Positions 1-12,699 of a DNA stretch of 64,000 nucleotides are shown here, piece by piece. The position numbers and the translations under genes were made by a program. The notes beneath the pieces were generated by a model, which saw only the letters and a list, made by a program, of their open reading frames with translations, searched no databases and was not told the DNA's origin. The first letter of the stretch is position 1. Every line of letters begins with the position of its first letter. The DNA comes from Loripinus fragilis (Eukaryota > Mollusca > Bivalvia > Lucinida > Lucinidae), in contig OZ026522.1 in NCBI GenBank assembly GCA_964019695.1, forward strand, positions 57,436,811 to 57,500,810. Direction: 5' to 3'.

Positions 1-817
1 AAATACATCTTCTGAAGACTTATGAGGAACTCTCCCGAACGTTCGGGCAATTATAAAGGCTGAATCTCGGAGGACTGAATCAAGTCTGTAAATGTAAAAA
101 AAAAACGAAACATATTTGATCGCCATATTTTTTACTGGGTTTATCCAGTTTTAAGCAGATGATAAGGTATCTTGTCATGACACAACGCACCTCGAGTATC
201 TGCATATTTTAACCAACGAAATTCCTTTGACAGTAGATATGAATCGGCTGCCTTTGAAAGTTTAAATATATAAATGAACCTGCGTACCCAAATTTCTAAA
301 ATCTACCACAGATTATATGATGTGCGCCAAGGGTAGACTCAGATCAGCCTGTCGCGTTCTACGCTTTTTGGATACATACATTAAGGGTCGATAGCTTCAT
401 AGTGCGGCTACCGATGACTGATCAGACTGCATGCATTGAGCTTTCAAAGGCGTTTATTGGTTAGGTGCATAACCACAATATATAAGGTGAGAATTAGAGC
501 TGTATCATGGAGGAGCATGTGACCAAATGTAACCAATCATGGGCCTCTGTCTAAAATTAAACTGATGTCATTTGTAATTATAGATTTGTCATTTGTTAAT
601 ATAGATTTCTGGTTTCCCAGTCTATCTTGAAAATTCTGATTGCATCATGTTCTTCACAGATTGACCTAGGCTAGTTGATTTACACCCGATGATCTAAGTT
701 GGAACTGCTCGTTTTGCCAATGGTAGGTACCGGAACACACAACAGAATCACATACAATCTGATACACTGGAAGACACACCTTATCCAAACTTTACAAGGT
801 AATCCAAGACTTGGTTG
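1..817. other. No gene seen
   Basis: AT-rich sequence with only a weak GCGCA-type fragment (tagactcagatcagcctgtc near 333). Confidence 0.6.
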
Positions 818-1005
818 ATGCTCAACTCAACTGAACATGAAATTTCACCGCTCATAAAAAACTATAATGATGAAAAATAATGATATTTCTTGCTTTAAAA
901 CTCTCAGATGTTGTATTTATCATGTTAATAAATGTTAAAATGCCAATGATTGTTGGCCCTTTAACATTTATGAGCAGGATAGATTTAATGCTCAGTTGAG
1001 TTTTA
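818..1005. mobile_element. MITE with ATGCCAA hairpin, copy 1
   Basis: Ends gctcaactcaactgaaca and gctcagttgagttttaa are inverted. The centre is a hairpin, aatgttaaaatgccaatgat / tgttggccctttaacattt. Related copies lie at 21283 and 25826. Confidence 0.75.
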
Positions 1006-1802
1006 AATGAAAACAATTTTTATAACATCGGTGCCAGATCCAGGAGTATAAACACATCTACAAACTCATTCAAATTCAGATTATTCCCCCTTGACAATGC
1101 CTCTTGTGGAATTATCTACCCAACCTTATGTAGCTGAGACCCATTTACTGGCATAAATAGACTAGCCACTTGTCAGATAAATAAGTCTGATTTTTTTTCT
1201 GTAAATGTTAGAAACTGTATATGGCCCTTTGTAACAGCAAGTCTACTTTTCTTTGCATCTAGGCTTAGATTTAACTGACTAGCGAATTCCGAGGAAGAAA
1301 ATACTGTTGTGGCTGAAATTTATTGGCCTCAATATTTTGATAACGAACAACCATCAGCACCAATTTGTTTAACTGTTTTAAATAGCCTACCTGCTTGATG
1401 ACAGAACTAACATGTAAACGACAAAAAATGTCTCCTTGAAGTGCACTTTTAATACAGCATCAATTTATTGTGGTATACATTTCATTTTATTCAAAATTTG
1501 ATAGAACTTTGAATCTTCGCTGTACGCACATGTTAATTTGTACCTTATGCTGGATACCAGTTTATATATTCGTGCATACAGGCGCCTTTCACTTACAACC
1601 ACGCAACTACCAATTTAGCAATTCTTGCTAAGATGGCAAAAAATGGCAGTCAATTATTGTCATCCATGTGTATACCAAACTACATGAACGCTTGTACATT
1701 TCTACATGTTAATTTCACTGAAACAAAGAAAACAATTGAGACTGAAGTTTGTGAAAAAGTTACAGATGAAAAACTCTCATTCATTGAAAAGACAAATGTT
1801 GC
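1006..1802. other. No gene seen
   Basis: The 64- and 69-codon frames at 1633-1915 overlap each other and run into the 1803 palindrome. Neither shows a domain. Confidence 0.6.
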
Positions 1803-1849
1803 TGGTAGACATTGGAATTGCCTCTAAGAGGCAACTCCAATGTCTACCA
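1803..1849. repeat. 47-bp near-perfect palindrome
   Basis: TGGTAGACATTGGAATTGCC, then TCT, then its near-complete reverse complement ending CCAATGTCTACCA. It can form a long hairpin and is probably the core of a MITE. Confidence 0.85.
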
Positions 1850-2089
1850 ATAACATGTAAGGAAACTATTTTGAGATGTACACTTATCATGTATCAAGCT
1901 GCCAATCTTAATTGAAATACCCATCACCATGAACACTAAATGGCGAATTTTTGTGTATATTTACATGGCAGCTACATAATCAAATTTGATTTCATGAACT
2001 ACCTTTTTGCTTACCTGCTACTTGCATGGTTATATTGAGAACTAAAAAAACTCGTGTCTAATAAACTCTGAATCAACAGAGCTGGCTGT

Positions 2090-2258
2090 AAAAGTTCTGA
2101 CAACGTTTTTTTTTAATATTCAATGGGAGGGTCCAACATTTTTGTCAGGGAGGAGTCCAACTTTTTCCTTGGGGGGGGGGGGGGTACAATTGCTAATTCA
2201 TATGGAAACCTATAAAACTTGTTATCCCCCGCACACACACCTCTAGATCCGCGCATTT
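2090..2258. mobile_element. GGATCCGCGCATG MITE, partial
   Basis: The right-end-like tctagatccgcgcatttt and the interior gggagggtccaacattttt and G-run match the 31975 copy. The left end is lost. Confidence 0.55.
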
Positions 2259-2424
2259 TATTAATTCTGATGGATATTCCCGAACAAATTGAAACCTTAA
2301 TTATTATTTTGTTTAAGGGGTCATAGGTTAAACTTTCTTAATTACGACGTATTTTTGTCCCAAAAAATGTTGTTGTTTTTTTAGTTTAGAGAACAGTGCG
2401 GACCCTTATGAAATGCCGTAGTGG

Positions 2425-2624
2425 CATGAACTACAATTATTCAACTACAATATATAAAAGTATTTTCGCCCAAAATGTACAGATTTCTGGTAGAAAAATA
2501 TATTTTTACAACTTTTGCTTATAAACTTTTCAAGATCTAAATGATAAATTGTAAATAATACCAGAAATACATATATTTAAGTCAAATACTTCTATATATT
2601 GTAGACAGATAATTGTAGTTCATG
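2425..2624. mobile_element. 200-bp MITE with about 40-bp inverted ends
   Basis: The left arm catgaactacaattattcaa continues ctacaatatataaaagtattt. The right arm reads aaatacttctatatattgta, then gacagataattgtagttcatg. The interior is AT-rich with no frame. Confidence 0.8.
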
Positions 2625-2989
2625 TTCATGCAAATGATTTTCTCTAAAGTTCGCCCAGCGTGTCACAATTTTGCAAACGGTATCCAACCAGGAAGTGACT
2701 CTTAAAATACTTATAAGCATGCTGTCGATTGTCCAAAAGCCTTATGTTGGGGCTTAAAGTGATCTATATGATATGTATAAATTGTTAATACAACAATATG
2801 GCCAAAGGCATCCTTCTCCTTGATAAAAAAAAAGCATTGTTTTGTTTATACAGGAAAAAAAATCATGCAAGTAAGAGCTTTTGAAAGATATATCCCCTTA
2901 AACCGAAAATATACTGGCCCAATTGATAAAAATGGAGAATCTATTCGGCTTAAATGGGGTAATGAAAACTGAGGAAATCAGATGAACAG

Positions 2990-3135
2990 TTATAATTTAC
3001 AGTTTGGACCCAGAGCAGGACCGACACAACGTCGGCGCTGATCTGGTTCAAACGGCTTGACACTCTGATAGTCTACCTGAAGGAATGTTTTGGAAAAGTA
3101 AATTTTGAAAAAAAAAGCAGACGACAAGAAAAGCA
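2990..3135. mobile_element. GTCGTCTGC-family hairpin MITE
   Basis: The hairpin is gtttggacccagagcagg ... ctgatctggttcaaac, then tttgacactctgatagt-like sequence and an end in aaaaaagcagacgac. Other copies: 30665, 45225, 47733, 51345, 56267 and 56415. Confidence 0.7.
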
Positions 3136-3385
3136 TGAAAAATTACGTAGCATGGAAAGAGTCAATGCAATATGAGGCTATCATAGTTTTAGTGCACCTT
3201 TTGTTTTAATCTTAGTGCACTTTTTTTAATCAGGGAGCTATCAAATAAATTGCACAAATCCTGGTAAGTAATTATAATGCTGATTCCATTAGAAACTTCA
3301 GCGTTGTTTTGATTTTGAAGCTCGGTGTGTTGTAAAAAATCAGGAGTTTGTTTTTCTTTAGGTATCAGCCATTCCTTTCCTTTTC

Positions 3386-3600
3386 ATTATCATGGCTTAC
3401 AGGGCCAAGACCTGCAATCGTTTTTCCATTGACCTCCATTATAGCTTTTAAGGAGGCTGTGGTCCTCACAACTCTTCAATCACAATGAGGCTGCCGTAGA
3501 GTTACAGAATGGACCTAGTTCAATCAATAAAGAAGAATGAGATACCCCGGTTACCACCATGTTTTACCACTTTTTGGCACCCTACATGAGAGAAAAATTC
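3386..3600 (-). repeat. Dispersed repeat C, copy 1 (inverted)
   Basis: Shares ccattatagcttttaa, tgtggtcctcacaactct, agaatgagataccc and gttttaccactttttg (as reverse complements) with 5335-5575 and 37262-37475. Confidence 0.75.
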
Positions 3601-5100
3601 CACTGAAAAAATACCAGAATGAAAGGTCCTTATTTCTAAGCCACACCAATAAACTTAATCAACAAAAGCAATGAGATGTTGTTTCAAAAAGTACAACAAA
3701 GATATACCCGTCTAATAAATACAATATATTCCCTAGTTTTATTATTGACCAATCATGAAACACCTTACAACTGAAAAATATTGTGCTGAGCTTCCACCTA
3801 CCTTTTGAGTCAATCACTTTGGCCCTTTTTACAACTACAGGTCTGTGAGCAGTACATACTCTTCAATCGTGTGTTTTAGATAGAAATCTGTAAGCTATAG
3901 GCAGCTTAGGAAAAAGCACCTTTACGTCAAACTTTAGATTTGGATCTTTTCTCCATTTTGAATTATAGGGGCTTAATCTTAGACCTATTGCCGTTGTAAG
4001 TGCAAATGAGTATGGTGCACATAAAAGCACGTTTTCGTTAACAACTGAAAAACAAATGCAATGTAAACTGTTTGTCCCGTATCTTCTCTACCTGTTACAA
4101 TCCGGCATTTTTCTTCGAAGCCTCTGTGTCGTATTTGAGAAGCCTCGGCGTTTGTTGCGAAGCCTGTGCTTTTATGTTGGCCAGTATGTAAATATGTTCT
4201 TAAAAGGGTATCCTTTGGAAGCAAAGACTGCACCAAAGAACTGAAACCAGAGTGCGCATATTTCCTGGGCCAGACTAACAAGTTTCTGCCATTTAGGCGT
4301 CATCAGTGACCCTCTAATAGTTTCAAAGTTCCCAAATGTAACCCATGATCCCAAAGGACAAGAAAATAAAATCTACATGTAAGCCTGGTTAAATTGTGCA
4401 AAATTGCTATCTTTTTTATAAGATTCCGACTTGCTTCGCATTGTGGGCATGTACGGTATTAGCTATTTTCTCAGTTGATTACTCATTTACATTCGAATTG
4501 CGAATAAAGTGATCAATAAACAATAAAGAAATGTCATATTTCTGCCTGATAAGGCGGCATGAGAGGAAGTTTACTGTATCGTCTCAGATGCTATTGGATT
4601 TATGGCTCAAACCACACCTGTCTATTATCTAGGAGACATTAATCTAAATCGTAATTGCCTTTAATACTAAATAATCTGGAAAGCTGTTTCTTCTCCTGTA
4701 AAACATTCTGTAGTTTTGAGACCTATGTCCCTGCTACGTGTTATGTATAGGCCTACAATGTCCCTTCAAGGGCGTAGCTACCATATACACAAAAACACAT
4801 TTGCGTACACAATAGAATCAAACATATGGGATTATTGTATCCCAGTTCTGAAGGCTTCTTGATAATACACATACAAAATGTGTCCGGAAAAGTAACTTAA
4901 TCTGTCTCGTTCGAATGTCGATATGGGTTATACATATGATGGCATTATTTGCGCTAAGACACATTTTGAGGGTTCAGCAAAAAGATGTCCTGATTTATTC
5001 ATATAAGATTTAATATTGTCCACCATTACCAAGAATGTGCTTAGCATGGCAAATAGCGCAGACACTGATGAGACGCCGTGTTTTCTCATCTGGGTCTACG
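3601..5100. other. No gene seen
   Basis: Around 4110-4170 the motif cgaagcct/gaagcct recurs four times at 20-30 bp spacing (tcttcgaagcctctgtgt, gagaagcctcggcgtttg, gcgaagcctgtg). Overlapping short frames there look like chance. Confidence 0.55.
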
Positions 5101-5142
5101 CAGTGACCTATATAATATATCTAATATAGGTCACTGGTCTAC
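5101..5142. repeat. Hairpin
   Basis: CAGTGACCTATATAATATAT, then ct, then AATATAGGTCACTG: arms of about 14 bp. Confidence 0.8.
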
Positions 5143-5334
5143 GCTAATTTTAAATGGTTCTTTTTTGGGATCATTTGCATAAATACATTAACCACATCCC
5201 CACAATTGAGCACGTTGAATTTTAGGCAAACAACATCCCTGCCCTTCATCAACGTAAACGGAAAAGCAACAAATAGGTCAGCACATGAGATAAAAAGGGG
5301 CTCAAAATTTGAATGGAAGCTATAGGGTTATGTG

Positions 5335-5575
5335 TTTTGTACCTTGATCATTTTTTTTCAATGAAATGTTCTTCCCTAGTAGGGTGCCTATCACCAGGTG
5401 TCAAAAAGTGGTAAACATGGTGGTCACCAGGGTATCTCATTTTTGTATATTGATTAAACTGGATTCAATCTGAAATTCTATGGTAGCCATATTGGGCTAA
5501 TCGCAGCTTACTGAAAAGCTATAACTAAACGGAGGTCTATGAAAAAAGATTTACAAGTCCGGGTCCATATTGACA
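5335..5575 (+). repeat. Dispersed repeat C, copy 2
   Basis: Has aaaaagtggtaaacatggtg, agggtatctcatttttgt and gaggtctatgaaaaaaga. Direct relative of 37262-37475. Confidence 0.75.
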
Positions 5576-5754
5576 CTTATCGAACTTGCGTAAATTGTAC
5601 TTTGTCACTTTGCCTGCCAGTGGCATGTTTTCTAGTCTGATAGCTTTTGCAAATAGTTTGAATATCTGATGGTATTACTGAAAGAATATTCTGAAGAAAA
5701 AAAAAAGATTTTGAATTAAAATCACCGGGTGGCAAAATGTTTAGGAATGACGAA

Positions 5755-5825
5755 CGATTTGGATCAGATCAGGGAAGATTTTTGACTTACCTGATCTGGG
5801 TCAAAAACGTTTGGAAAGATACTAG
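5755..5825. repeat. Hairpin of the GATCTGG type
   Basis: tttggatcagatcaggg ... cctgatctgggtcaaaaacg are inverted. Probably a decayed MITE core. Confidence 0.6.
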
Positions 5826-6212
5826 CAGGTAAAACGTTAAAACCACTGACACACCTTTATGGAAACAATTGTTTTCAGAAACCACAAACTATCAGCTCCC
5901 GTTTGGCATAGAAAAAAGAAAGACCATGCTTCGCATGCTGAGACAAAGGAGTTCTACCGATAAGGCTTATATTTTCCCTAGTTGACATGATTACAAACAC
6001 CAAACTAGAATTGTTTTTCTACGAAAAAACAGATGTCTCCCCCCTTTTGATGTTAAAAGCATAAGTCATTAAATACCATTTCAAACAGAAACATTAAATA
6101 CAATTTCTAACGGAAATTCTAGTCATTTCATGTAGACAATCAGCTCGTATCTAGTTAAGATATCTGTCAATGTAGTTAACTATTGCACAATCATAACCTG
6201 GTATAAAATAGT

Positions 6213-6935
6213 CGTAGATAATTGTTTTTGTGATGGACAAATGTCCAAGGGAAATAACTAAAAGAGTATAAATGATAGAGTTACTCTCTGCACTCTGCAC
6301 GTCGACTCATGTTGGTTGATACTTGTTTAAAGTTTCGTGAATATAGCTTAAGCAGTTTTCAAGTTATAGAGCGGACAAGGTTTTTGTGATGGACAAAGTT
6401 CCAAGGGAAATAACTCAAAAAGTATAAAAGGCAGAGTTACCATTCTTGCACTTTGCACGTCGTCTCATGCTGATTGATATTTGTTTAAAGTTTCGTGAAT
6501 ATAGCTTAAGCGGTTTTCAAGTTATAGAGCGGACACGATTTTTGTGATGCACAAAGTTCCAAAGGAAATAATTCAAAAAGTATAAAAGGCAAAGTTACCA
6601 TTCTTGCACTCTGCACATCATCTCAGGCTGATTAATATTTGTATAAAGTTTCGTGAATATAGCTTAAGTGATTTTCAAGTTATAGAGCGGACACGATTTT
6701 TGTGATGCACAAAGTTCAAAGGGAAATAACTCAAAAAGTATAAAAGGCAGAGTTACCATTCTTGCACCCTGCACGTCATCTCATACTGATTGATATTTGT
6801 ATAAAGTTTGGTGAAAAGAGCTTAAGCGGTTTATAAGTTATACAGCGGACACGATTTGTGACAGACAGACAGACGGAGAGACAGACGCCCGGGGAAAAAC
6901 AATATGTCTCCCGACCCTGAAGGGGGAGACATAAT
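6213..6935. repeat. 158-bp tandem repeat (four units) with GACAGACAGAC end
   Basis: The motif gcggacacgatttttgtgat occurs at 6371, 6529, 6687 and (diverged) 6845, exactly 158 bp apart. Units carry gggaaataactcaaaaagta, aggcagagttaccattcttg and tttcgtgaatatagcttaag. After the last unit come gacagacagacagacgg and a short inverted pair, atgtctccc ... gggggagacat. No coding frame. Confidence 0.9.
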
Positions 6936-7279
6936 TTTCAAATTGTCCAACTGTTTTTAAAATTGGTGTGGTTCGTTAGTAAAATATGCATAGTAAGCAT
7001 CAAAAAAACGTTCCAAAGCGATTCATCATTTACAAAGCCGTGAAAACTTGTGTTTTCTACTCCCGTCCCTCATTTTACGTCTTTATACTGGGTGCCGTTT
7101 AGACCAGACCTTGAGTAAATGCATTGCGAGTTTTCTAAAAGTAAACGTGCTAAAATGTTAAGGATAGAAACGGTCTTCCTTTCCAAAACTTTACGGTATT
7201 CCTTTTGCGCATGCGTACGAAATGCACTTAAAACCGTGACATTTATCAATGGAAAGATAAAATTGGTGTCTTTCAGTTT

Positions 7280-7420
7280 GTTTTTAGATGCTTTCTCTCA
7301 CCCCCCCCCCCCCCCCCCCACCCCAACCCAAGATGCCATTTGGACAGTGATATGTCGCTGTAAACATATACAACATGTGTAAAGGGCGTCTTGGGTCTAG
7401 GGGGAAATGGGCTGTACAAG
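7280..7420. repeat. C-run and short inverted repeat, related to 62390
   Basis: A run of about 18 C, then acccaagatgccatttgg ... gggcgtcttgggtctagg, which are partly inverted. Similar sequence lies at 62395-62505. Confidence 0.6.
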
Positions 7421-8924
7421 CCAAAGAATACATCATGCATCTGATAAAGATAGTCCACTTTGCAAGATGGTGGTTTTACTGTACAAATAGTCATACTCTA
7501 TCGTGATATGACGCTTGTTTACCCCAGTTTAATGGCCTATTTCCCATACATGTAAATGAAATAGCAAGTACAGTTGATGATCAAAATAAATTTTCATTAA
7601 AAAGACGAAGGGTTATTACATGCATTCAGGGAAAAGGAATGGATTTAAATATACGGGCTAGGGCGCAAGGGTGCATAAACGGCTGGTCTATATGTGCTTG
7701 TTGAATGTGCTTAGTGTCTCCAGTCCTTATTTCAACAAAATAAAACGAAAGTCTCATTTAGGGAAATAGTCCGCCTTATCGCTTGAAATCCTTTGTGCAA
7801 AAAACAGCATACATAATGCATTGTGAAACGTTGAATCTGTTTGACAGAGCTGCTTGCCAACGCATTGAGGGCGTCGACAGTACCACAAGATAGACTTACA
7901 GTGCTTCAATATTAATCCTTTTAGGACCAATAGAATTGTCCATAAAGTTTGATACAGCTAATTCCATAGACTTAAGGTGGTCCATTGTATATATTACATA
8001 TTGTATTTCTTTCTCTGAAGATCGATTTTGTCTTAGCAAACAGTGCAGACTCTGATGAAATGAAAAATGATGCGGCATCTCATCTGTGGTTTCACTGTTT
8101 GCCAAGCACCCGTTAAGGGTGTTTTGGTCTTTAAGGGGTTAAATAAATATTGTGTTTATTCATTTCAATCCCCCCTCCAAAATAGCCCTAAAATGTTGTT
8201 CTATCATCATGCCTGGACAGAAATAATTTTACTTTTGACAAAACGTGTTATTTTGAACTTTAGAGCACCATGATACCACTACGTTACAAACATTATATTA
8301 ACTGTCACTATAAGATATTGTTTCGTCTGACTTTAAGGTACAGAAGCTTTTTAATACACAATCTCTAAATGAAGATGACTGAAAAAAAGATATACGACGA
8401 TGTGAAAGAAGACATTGAATAATATGAGTAAAGAAAATATTATCGAAAATCGACGAAAACAGCGGGCACATTTTTAAAAAAAAAATACGTGTAGATCTAC
8501 TTATAATCTACAAGTGTTAGAGTATGCATATCATTCAAAATAGTTCGCAAACCAAAACATATATCTACCCATAACCATTACGTTGTAATATCCCAACAAT
8601 TTCGTTCTAAAAATATAACTTCTATGAAGTATGTTGGCTAAGTCATACTTTGCTAATAAACCAACGCTTTGATAAATACGACACCTCTTTGCAATCTGAA
8701 CAACCAGAACGTTTTTGAGTGTAATTAGTTCAGACATACTCATACATTGACGTTGGGCACCTTAAGTCTAATTAAACTTGAGCATCGAATGACAAGCGGT
8801 AATTTCTACCTCATTAATCATCTAAGGAAATACATTGATTTTTAATTACCATTTATAAGAAGAGTAGGTCCAATTGAGCCAAAAATTCTGAGCGTAAAAT
8901 GGTTTTATATTTTCTTACCCATCA
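7421..8924. other. No gene seen
   Basis: Short frames on both strands overlap each other and carry no domain. Confidence 0.6.
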
Positions 8925-9065
8925 GTTTAAACATGTTTCGGGTGCTCGAAAGAACCGTCTCACTGAGACGGTTCTTTTGAGTACACGCAACATATTTTTG
9001 AGAAAAAAAATCGCACTCTTATCTGGAGAACTGAAGAATTGTCCACATATACCATATATACAGCA
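8925..9065. mobile_element. GAGACGGTTC hairpin MITE, copy 1
   Basis: The hairpin gaaagaaccgtctc-act-gagacggttcttttg is flanked by tcagtttaaacatgttt and acgcaacatattttt. It recurs at 51965-52110. Confidence 0.8.
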
Positions 9066-10828
9066 CCGAAGAATGCATCCATCATTGGAAATGGAAAACA
9101 TTTCAATGGCAGACATTTAAATAATCTCAGTTTCCTGATATTACAACGTTATGATGACTGATCGCTTCAAGTGGATATGGTTTGTCTAAACGATACGAAC
9201 CGCTTAAGAATATATTGTTAATATTAGTTTGGAAAAAAGTCTCAGCTCATTACTTCTGGGTACAAATCGAAATATTTACATTTTCGAAGCAATCCTTTCA
9301 TGAATCTTTAGATTTTTGCTCATGAATTACACAAATTTGATTGACAGCTGCCAAGCTCAATTGCCCGTGCAATACGTTTCAAACATCGAATTCATTCGCC
9401 AGAAGTGATACTGGTGTTGTGGTTGACAGCGAGCCACATCTCAGTCGCATGTGAAAACAAATTAAGCCTCTTGTTTGCTCCATCATTATTTAGTCCATAA
9501 AATGCCAGCAAAATAACTGCATCTGAAAATGTCTATTTAAAATAAGCATAGGGGCAAACATTGTAGACACAGATCAGACTGCTCCTACAGGAGCAGTCTG
9601 ATCTGGGTCCACACTGTTTGTCTGTGAGGCTTCAAATATTTTAGTGGACGCAAAAAAAAAACATGCATTTTGTGATTATGCGCTTTAAGGGTTAATAAAT
9701 GTGAGTTCAGTGTGTATAAGGTTAGGATTTTCATGAAATGCACGCTTGCTTGCGTGTCCCAAAAAGCTGATCAACTCTTTACCAAATTATAAATGAAATG
9801 TGATTTCCCTTCCTAAGCAGATGAAATAGCCAAACCACGCCCAGATATGAAAATTAAATTGGCGCCTTTACAGTAAGTGAAAAATCTATTAAATCATCAT
9901 TTAGGCAAGACCTAGTTTGTAATTAAATTAAACTCCTGAAACATTTTGCAATGGAAGTGTGGGTCAGTATATATACACGAACTTCATACTGCTTTTATTG
10001 CGAAAGCAAACACTATGGATCCTAACCAGACTGCTCCAAAGATAAGTCTTATCTGGAAACATAATGTTTACAAATAAGGCTTCCAAAGTGCACCAGCAAA
10101 TTAGAGCCAACATTTAGTCTGCTCTTAGTCTTGGAGGAGCCTAAAGTCCATCGTTTGTTTGTCAGGACTGAAAGGTTGAATGGCAGACAGACATACGGAC
10201 GGAATCAAGCAATTCTGTAGTACTTAAAAGTGACTTTGATTAGTAGGGTGCTAAAAAGGGCTAGAAATTACCTGCCAATCCTCAGTACACCAAATTTAGA
10301 CAATATGCATTACCCAGTACACCTTTTCCCAATCCCCAGTACCCTTTGCGAGACTAACTGACCATTAGTTTTGAGCCATATCTCCGTCAAAGTTTAACCT
10401 ACGAGGCTGAAATTTTCAGCATTGATATTTAAATGCCATTGCAAAAAATTGGCCGATTCAGAATTTTAATAGTTTGCTTTCTTGGTTCAATATTATTCCT
10501 TTTTGGGGATAGGTGTCTAAATTTTGGTGTGAGCACGACTTTCATTCTGTGATTTTCACTATCAAGTTCAGTGTTTGATGCCAAATCATGCATACAATTT
10601 GCTAAATATACATATAGTGATTCTAAATCGACACACGCCAAGTACCGAAAAAAGAATAAAATAGGAGAAATTCCAGATTTCCTTACCTTCGTTGTGTGTT
10701 TTTTTCCTAATTTAGTGTAAACATCGGCTCATTATGGAGCAATATCCCGTGTACGTTTCCACCCAGTGATATATAACATGTTACAAATACATGTTGTTTT
10801 ATGCATATGGAAATCACTCGAAACAGTG
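9066..10828. other. No gene seen apart from the 9563 hairpin
   Basis: AT-rich sequence with short frames only. Around 10260-10350 a weak repeat of cagtaca / ccccagtaccc is visible. Confidence 0.55.
9563..9632. repeat. Perfect-core hairpin (MITE-like)
   Basis: gacacagatcagactgctcc, then taca, then ggagcagtctgatctgggtc. Arms of about 20 bp, flanked by tttgtctgtgaggc. Confidence 0.85.
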
Positions 10829-10882
10829 TTTTTGATTGCCATTTGTCGCCAGTCGGGCGACAAATGACAATCGAAAAATCGG
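10829..10882. repeat. Hairpin
   Basis: tttttgattgccatttgtcg, cc, agtcg, gg, then cgacaaatgacaatcgaaaa. Arms of about 22 bp. A diverged echo (gggccacaaatggcaatcg) follows. Confidence 0.85.
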
Positions 10883-11031
10883 GCCACAAATGGCAATCGA
10901 AAACCCTGTTTCGAACGATTTTTGATCTACGTTCGTCGATAGTATTAACTTTTTCGATTGCCGGTTATCCGGTGTTTTAAAATATCTTAAAGATATACAA
11001 TTCATCTTTATTGCTTCTTACAGAATGACAA

Positions 11032-11271
11032 ATGAGCCGCGACATGTGATTTCCAACAATGTGGCATTTTGACATGAATAGACTCAGATGAGCCTGTGTA
11101 GCCTTCTTTTAAGCTTAGAAACTCCAAATTATGTTCGTCCAGTAGCTTAATATTCATATAATATTCAAGCGACAAGCAAAGGCTCTGATCAGTCTGCGCG
11201 TATGCGCAGGCTGGCCTGAGCCTTTGCTGGTCGCTCATACCACATTGTTGGAAATCTCATGTCGCGGCTCA
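11032..11271. mobile_element. 240-bp MITE with GAGCCGCGACATG ends and an inner hairpin
   Basis: The left end gagccgcgacatgtgatttc, then caacaatgtgg, is mirrored by ccacattgttggaaatctca, then tgtcgcggctc. The inner hairpin is gcgacaagcaaaggctctga ... gcctgagcctttgctggtcgc around tgcgcgtatgcgcag. The 76-codon minus frame here is an artefact. Confidence 0.9.
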
Positions 11272-11333
11272 AATAATATTGCTTTAAAAGATGCCATCGT
11301 GGGGGCTTGGGCTGCTGTTACCGGGATATGAGG

Positions 11334-11605
11334 ACCTGGGCCCGAAATTACACTGCCTCCTAAAAGTTAAGGAAGACTTACTGAGTTACTTACTTACTTA
11401 AGTATTGATTTATCAGGATGCGAAAAATAACGTTTAAAACTGATTAAAATCAAAATATGTTCATTTTTTTCTCTAGATCACATTGTTATCTTTGACCACA
11501 AGTACTGCATCTATCTAGGCAATTTATTTAGCATGTTGAAATATCAATACTTAACTTAAGTCTTCCGTAACTTTAAGGAGGCTTTGTAATTCCGGGCCCT
11601 GTACT
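11334..11605. mobile_element. 270-bp MITE with about 60-bp inverted ends (CTGGGCCCG)
   Basis: The left arm ctgggcccgaaattacactg, cctcct, aaaagttaaggaagactta corresponds inverted to ttaagtcttccgtaacttta, aggaggc, tttgtaattccgggcc. No frame inside. Confidence 0.85.
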
Positions 11606-11976
11606 ACTATGTAAAGTTTAAAAACGTTAAAAGATAAAATAGCAGAACGGGTTACCACCGAAACTGCAATATCTTCAATATTTTACGGGTATTTGTTATA
11701 TGGATTATTTTGTCCACCTATACAAATATGCAGTGAAAATCCAGATAAGTTTACATGTATACTAATACTTTTAAGAATGAAGTGACAACAGACCAAAACG
11801 GTAAATTGCTTTTAAATACGTGTGCTATTTTATTTTACTGTCGCAATGGCGAAAAGAGTACAGCTATAAAACGTATGCAAACTGTACAGGGTTCAGTATT
11901 ACGTTTTTTTTTTATCTTATTCTTAACATCCAAGTAAACAATTTTTCAGCTATGTCGGCGCATTCAACTAAGATTA

Positions 11977-12256
11977 AGATGCGCGGATCCAGAGAGGGGT
12001 GGCAGAGGGTCCTGGCCCCCTCCCTGGAAAGTCGGAAACCTTTAGGGCTCTTTAGCAACACTGGTCCAGATCCCTGGAAAATTTAAAGCTACTAAGCCAG
12101 CATTCCATATTGGGTTATTATCGCCCCGCCAGCGTTTTGCTGTTGCGCTGATGATGGTCCGCTTTTAGTGGTATTTTGATTCCTCACTCCCTTCATCTAA
12201 AAGAAATGTGTCTGTTGAGCTAGACTTCCTCTGACAAAACATTCTGGATCCGCGCA
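11977..12256. mobile_element. GGATCCGCGCATG MITE
   Basis: The left end atgcgcggatccagagag and right end attctggatccgcgcat are inverted. Length about 280 bp. Similar elements lie at 2090, 14906, 31975 and 34314. Confidence 0.8.
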
Positions 12257-12699
12257 TGATTAAGTGATGATAACAACATCACATTAGCTTGCCCATTCGG
12301 GAACATTTGGTATTTTTGTATAAGTATGTGCATTTTCTCACTAAAATTTTACAAAATTGAAGAAAGCATATCAGTGCAAAGCTAGATGTCGGTACAAGAA
12401 ATGGGCACACCCTATGTCACATATGAAAATAAATGAATAAAGAGGGTGGGCGGGGCGCAGTTATGTGAACCTGCATTTAGTAACCCTGTTGGCGCATTTT
12501 GTTAATACACTGCGTTGCCAGGTAAGAAAATGGGTATAGATCTGGCACTTGTTCTTACCTTCCTTCAGGGACCATCCCCTCGCCACCCCCACCCCACCAA
12601 CCTTGCTATCATATTCCCTTCCTAATTCAAGCATACTGATTTCACCTTAAATGTATCAGTGCAGAATTAAAACACGTTTTCCCTGACCGACTAGACCAG

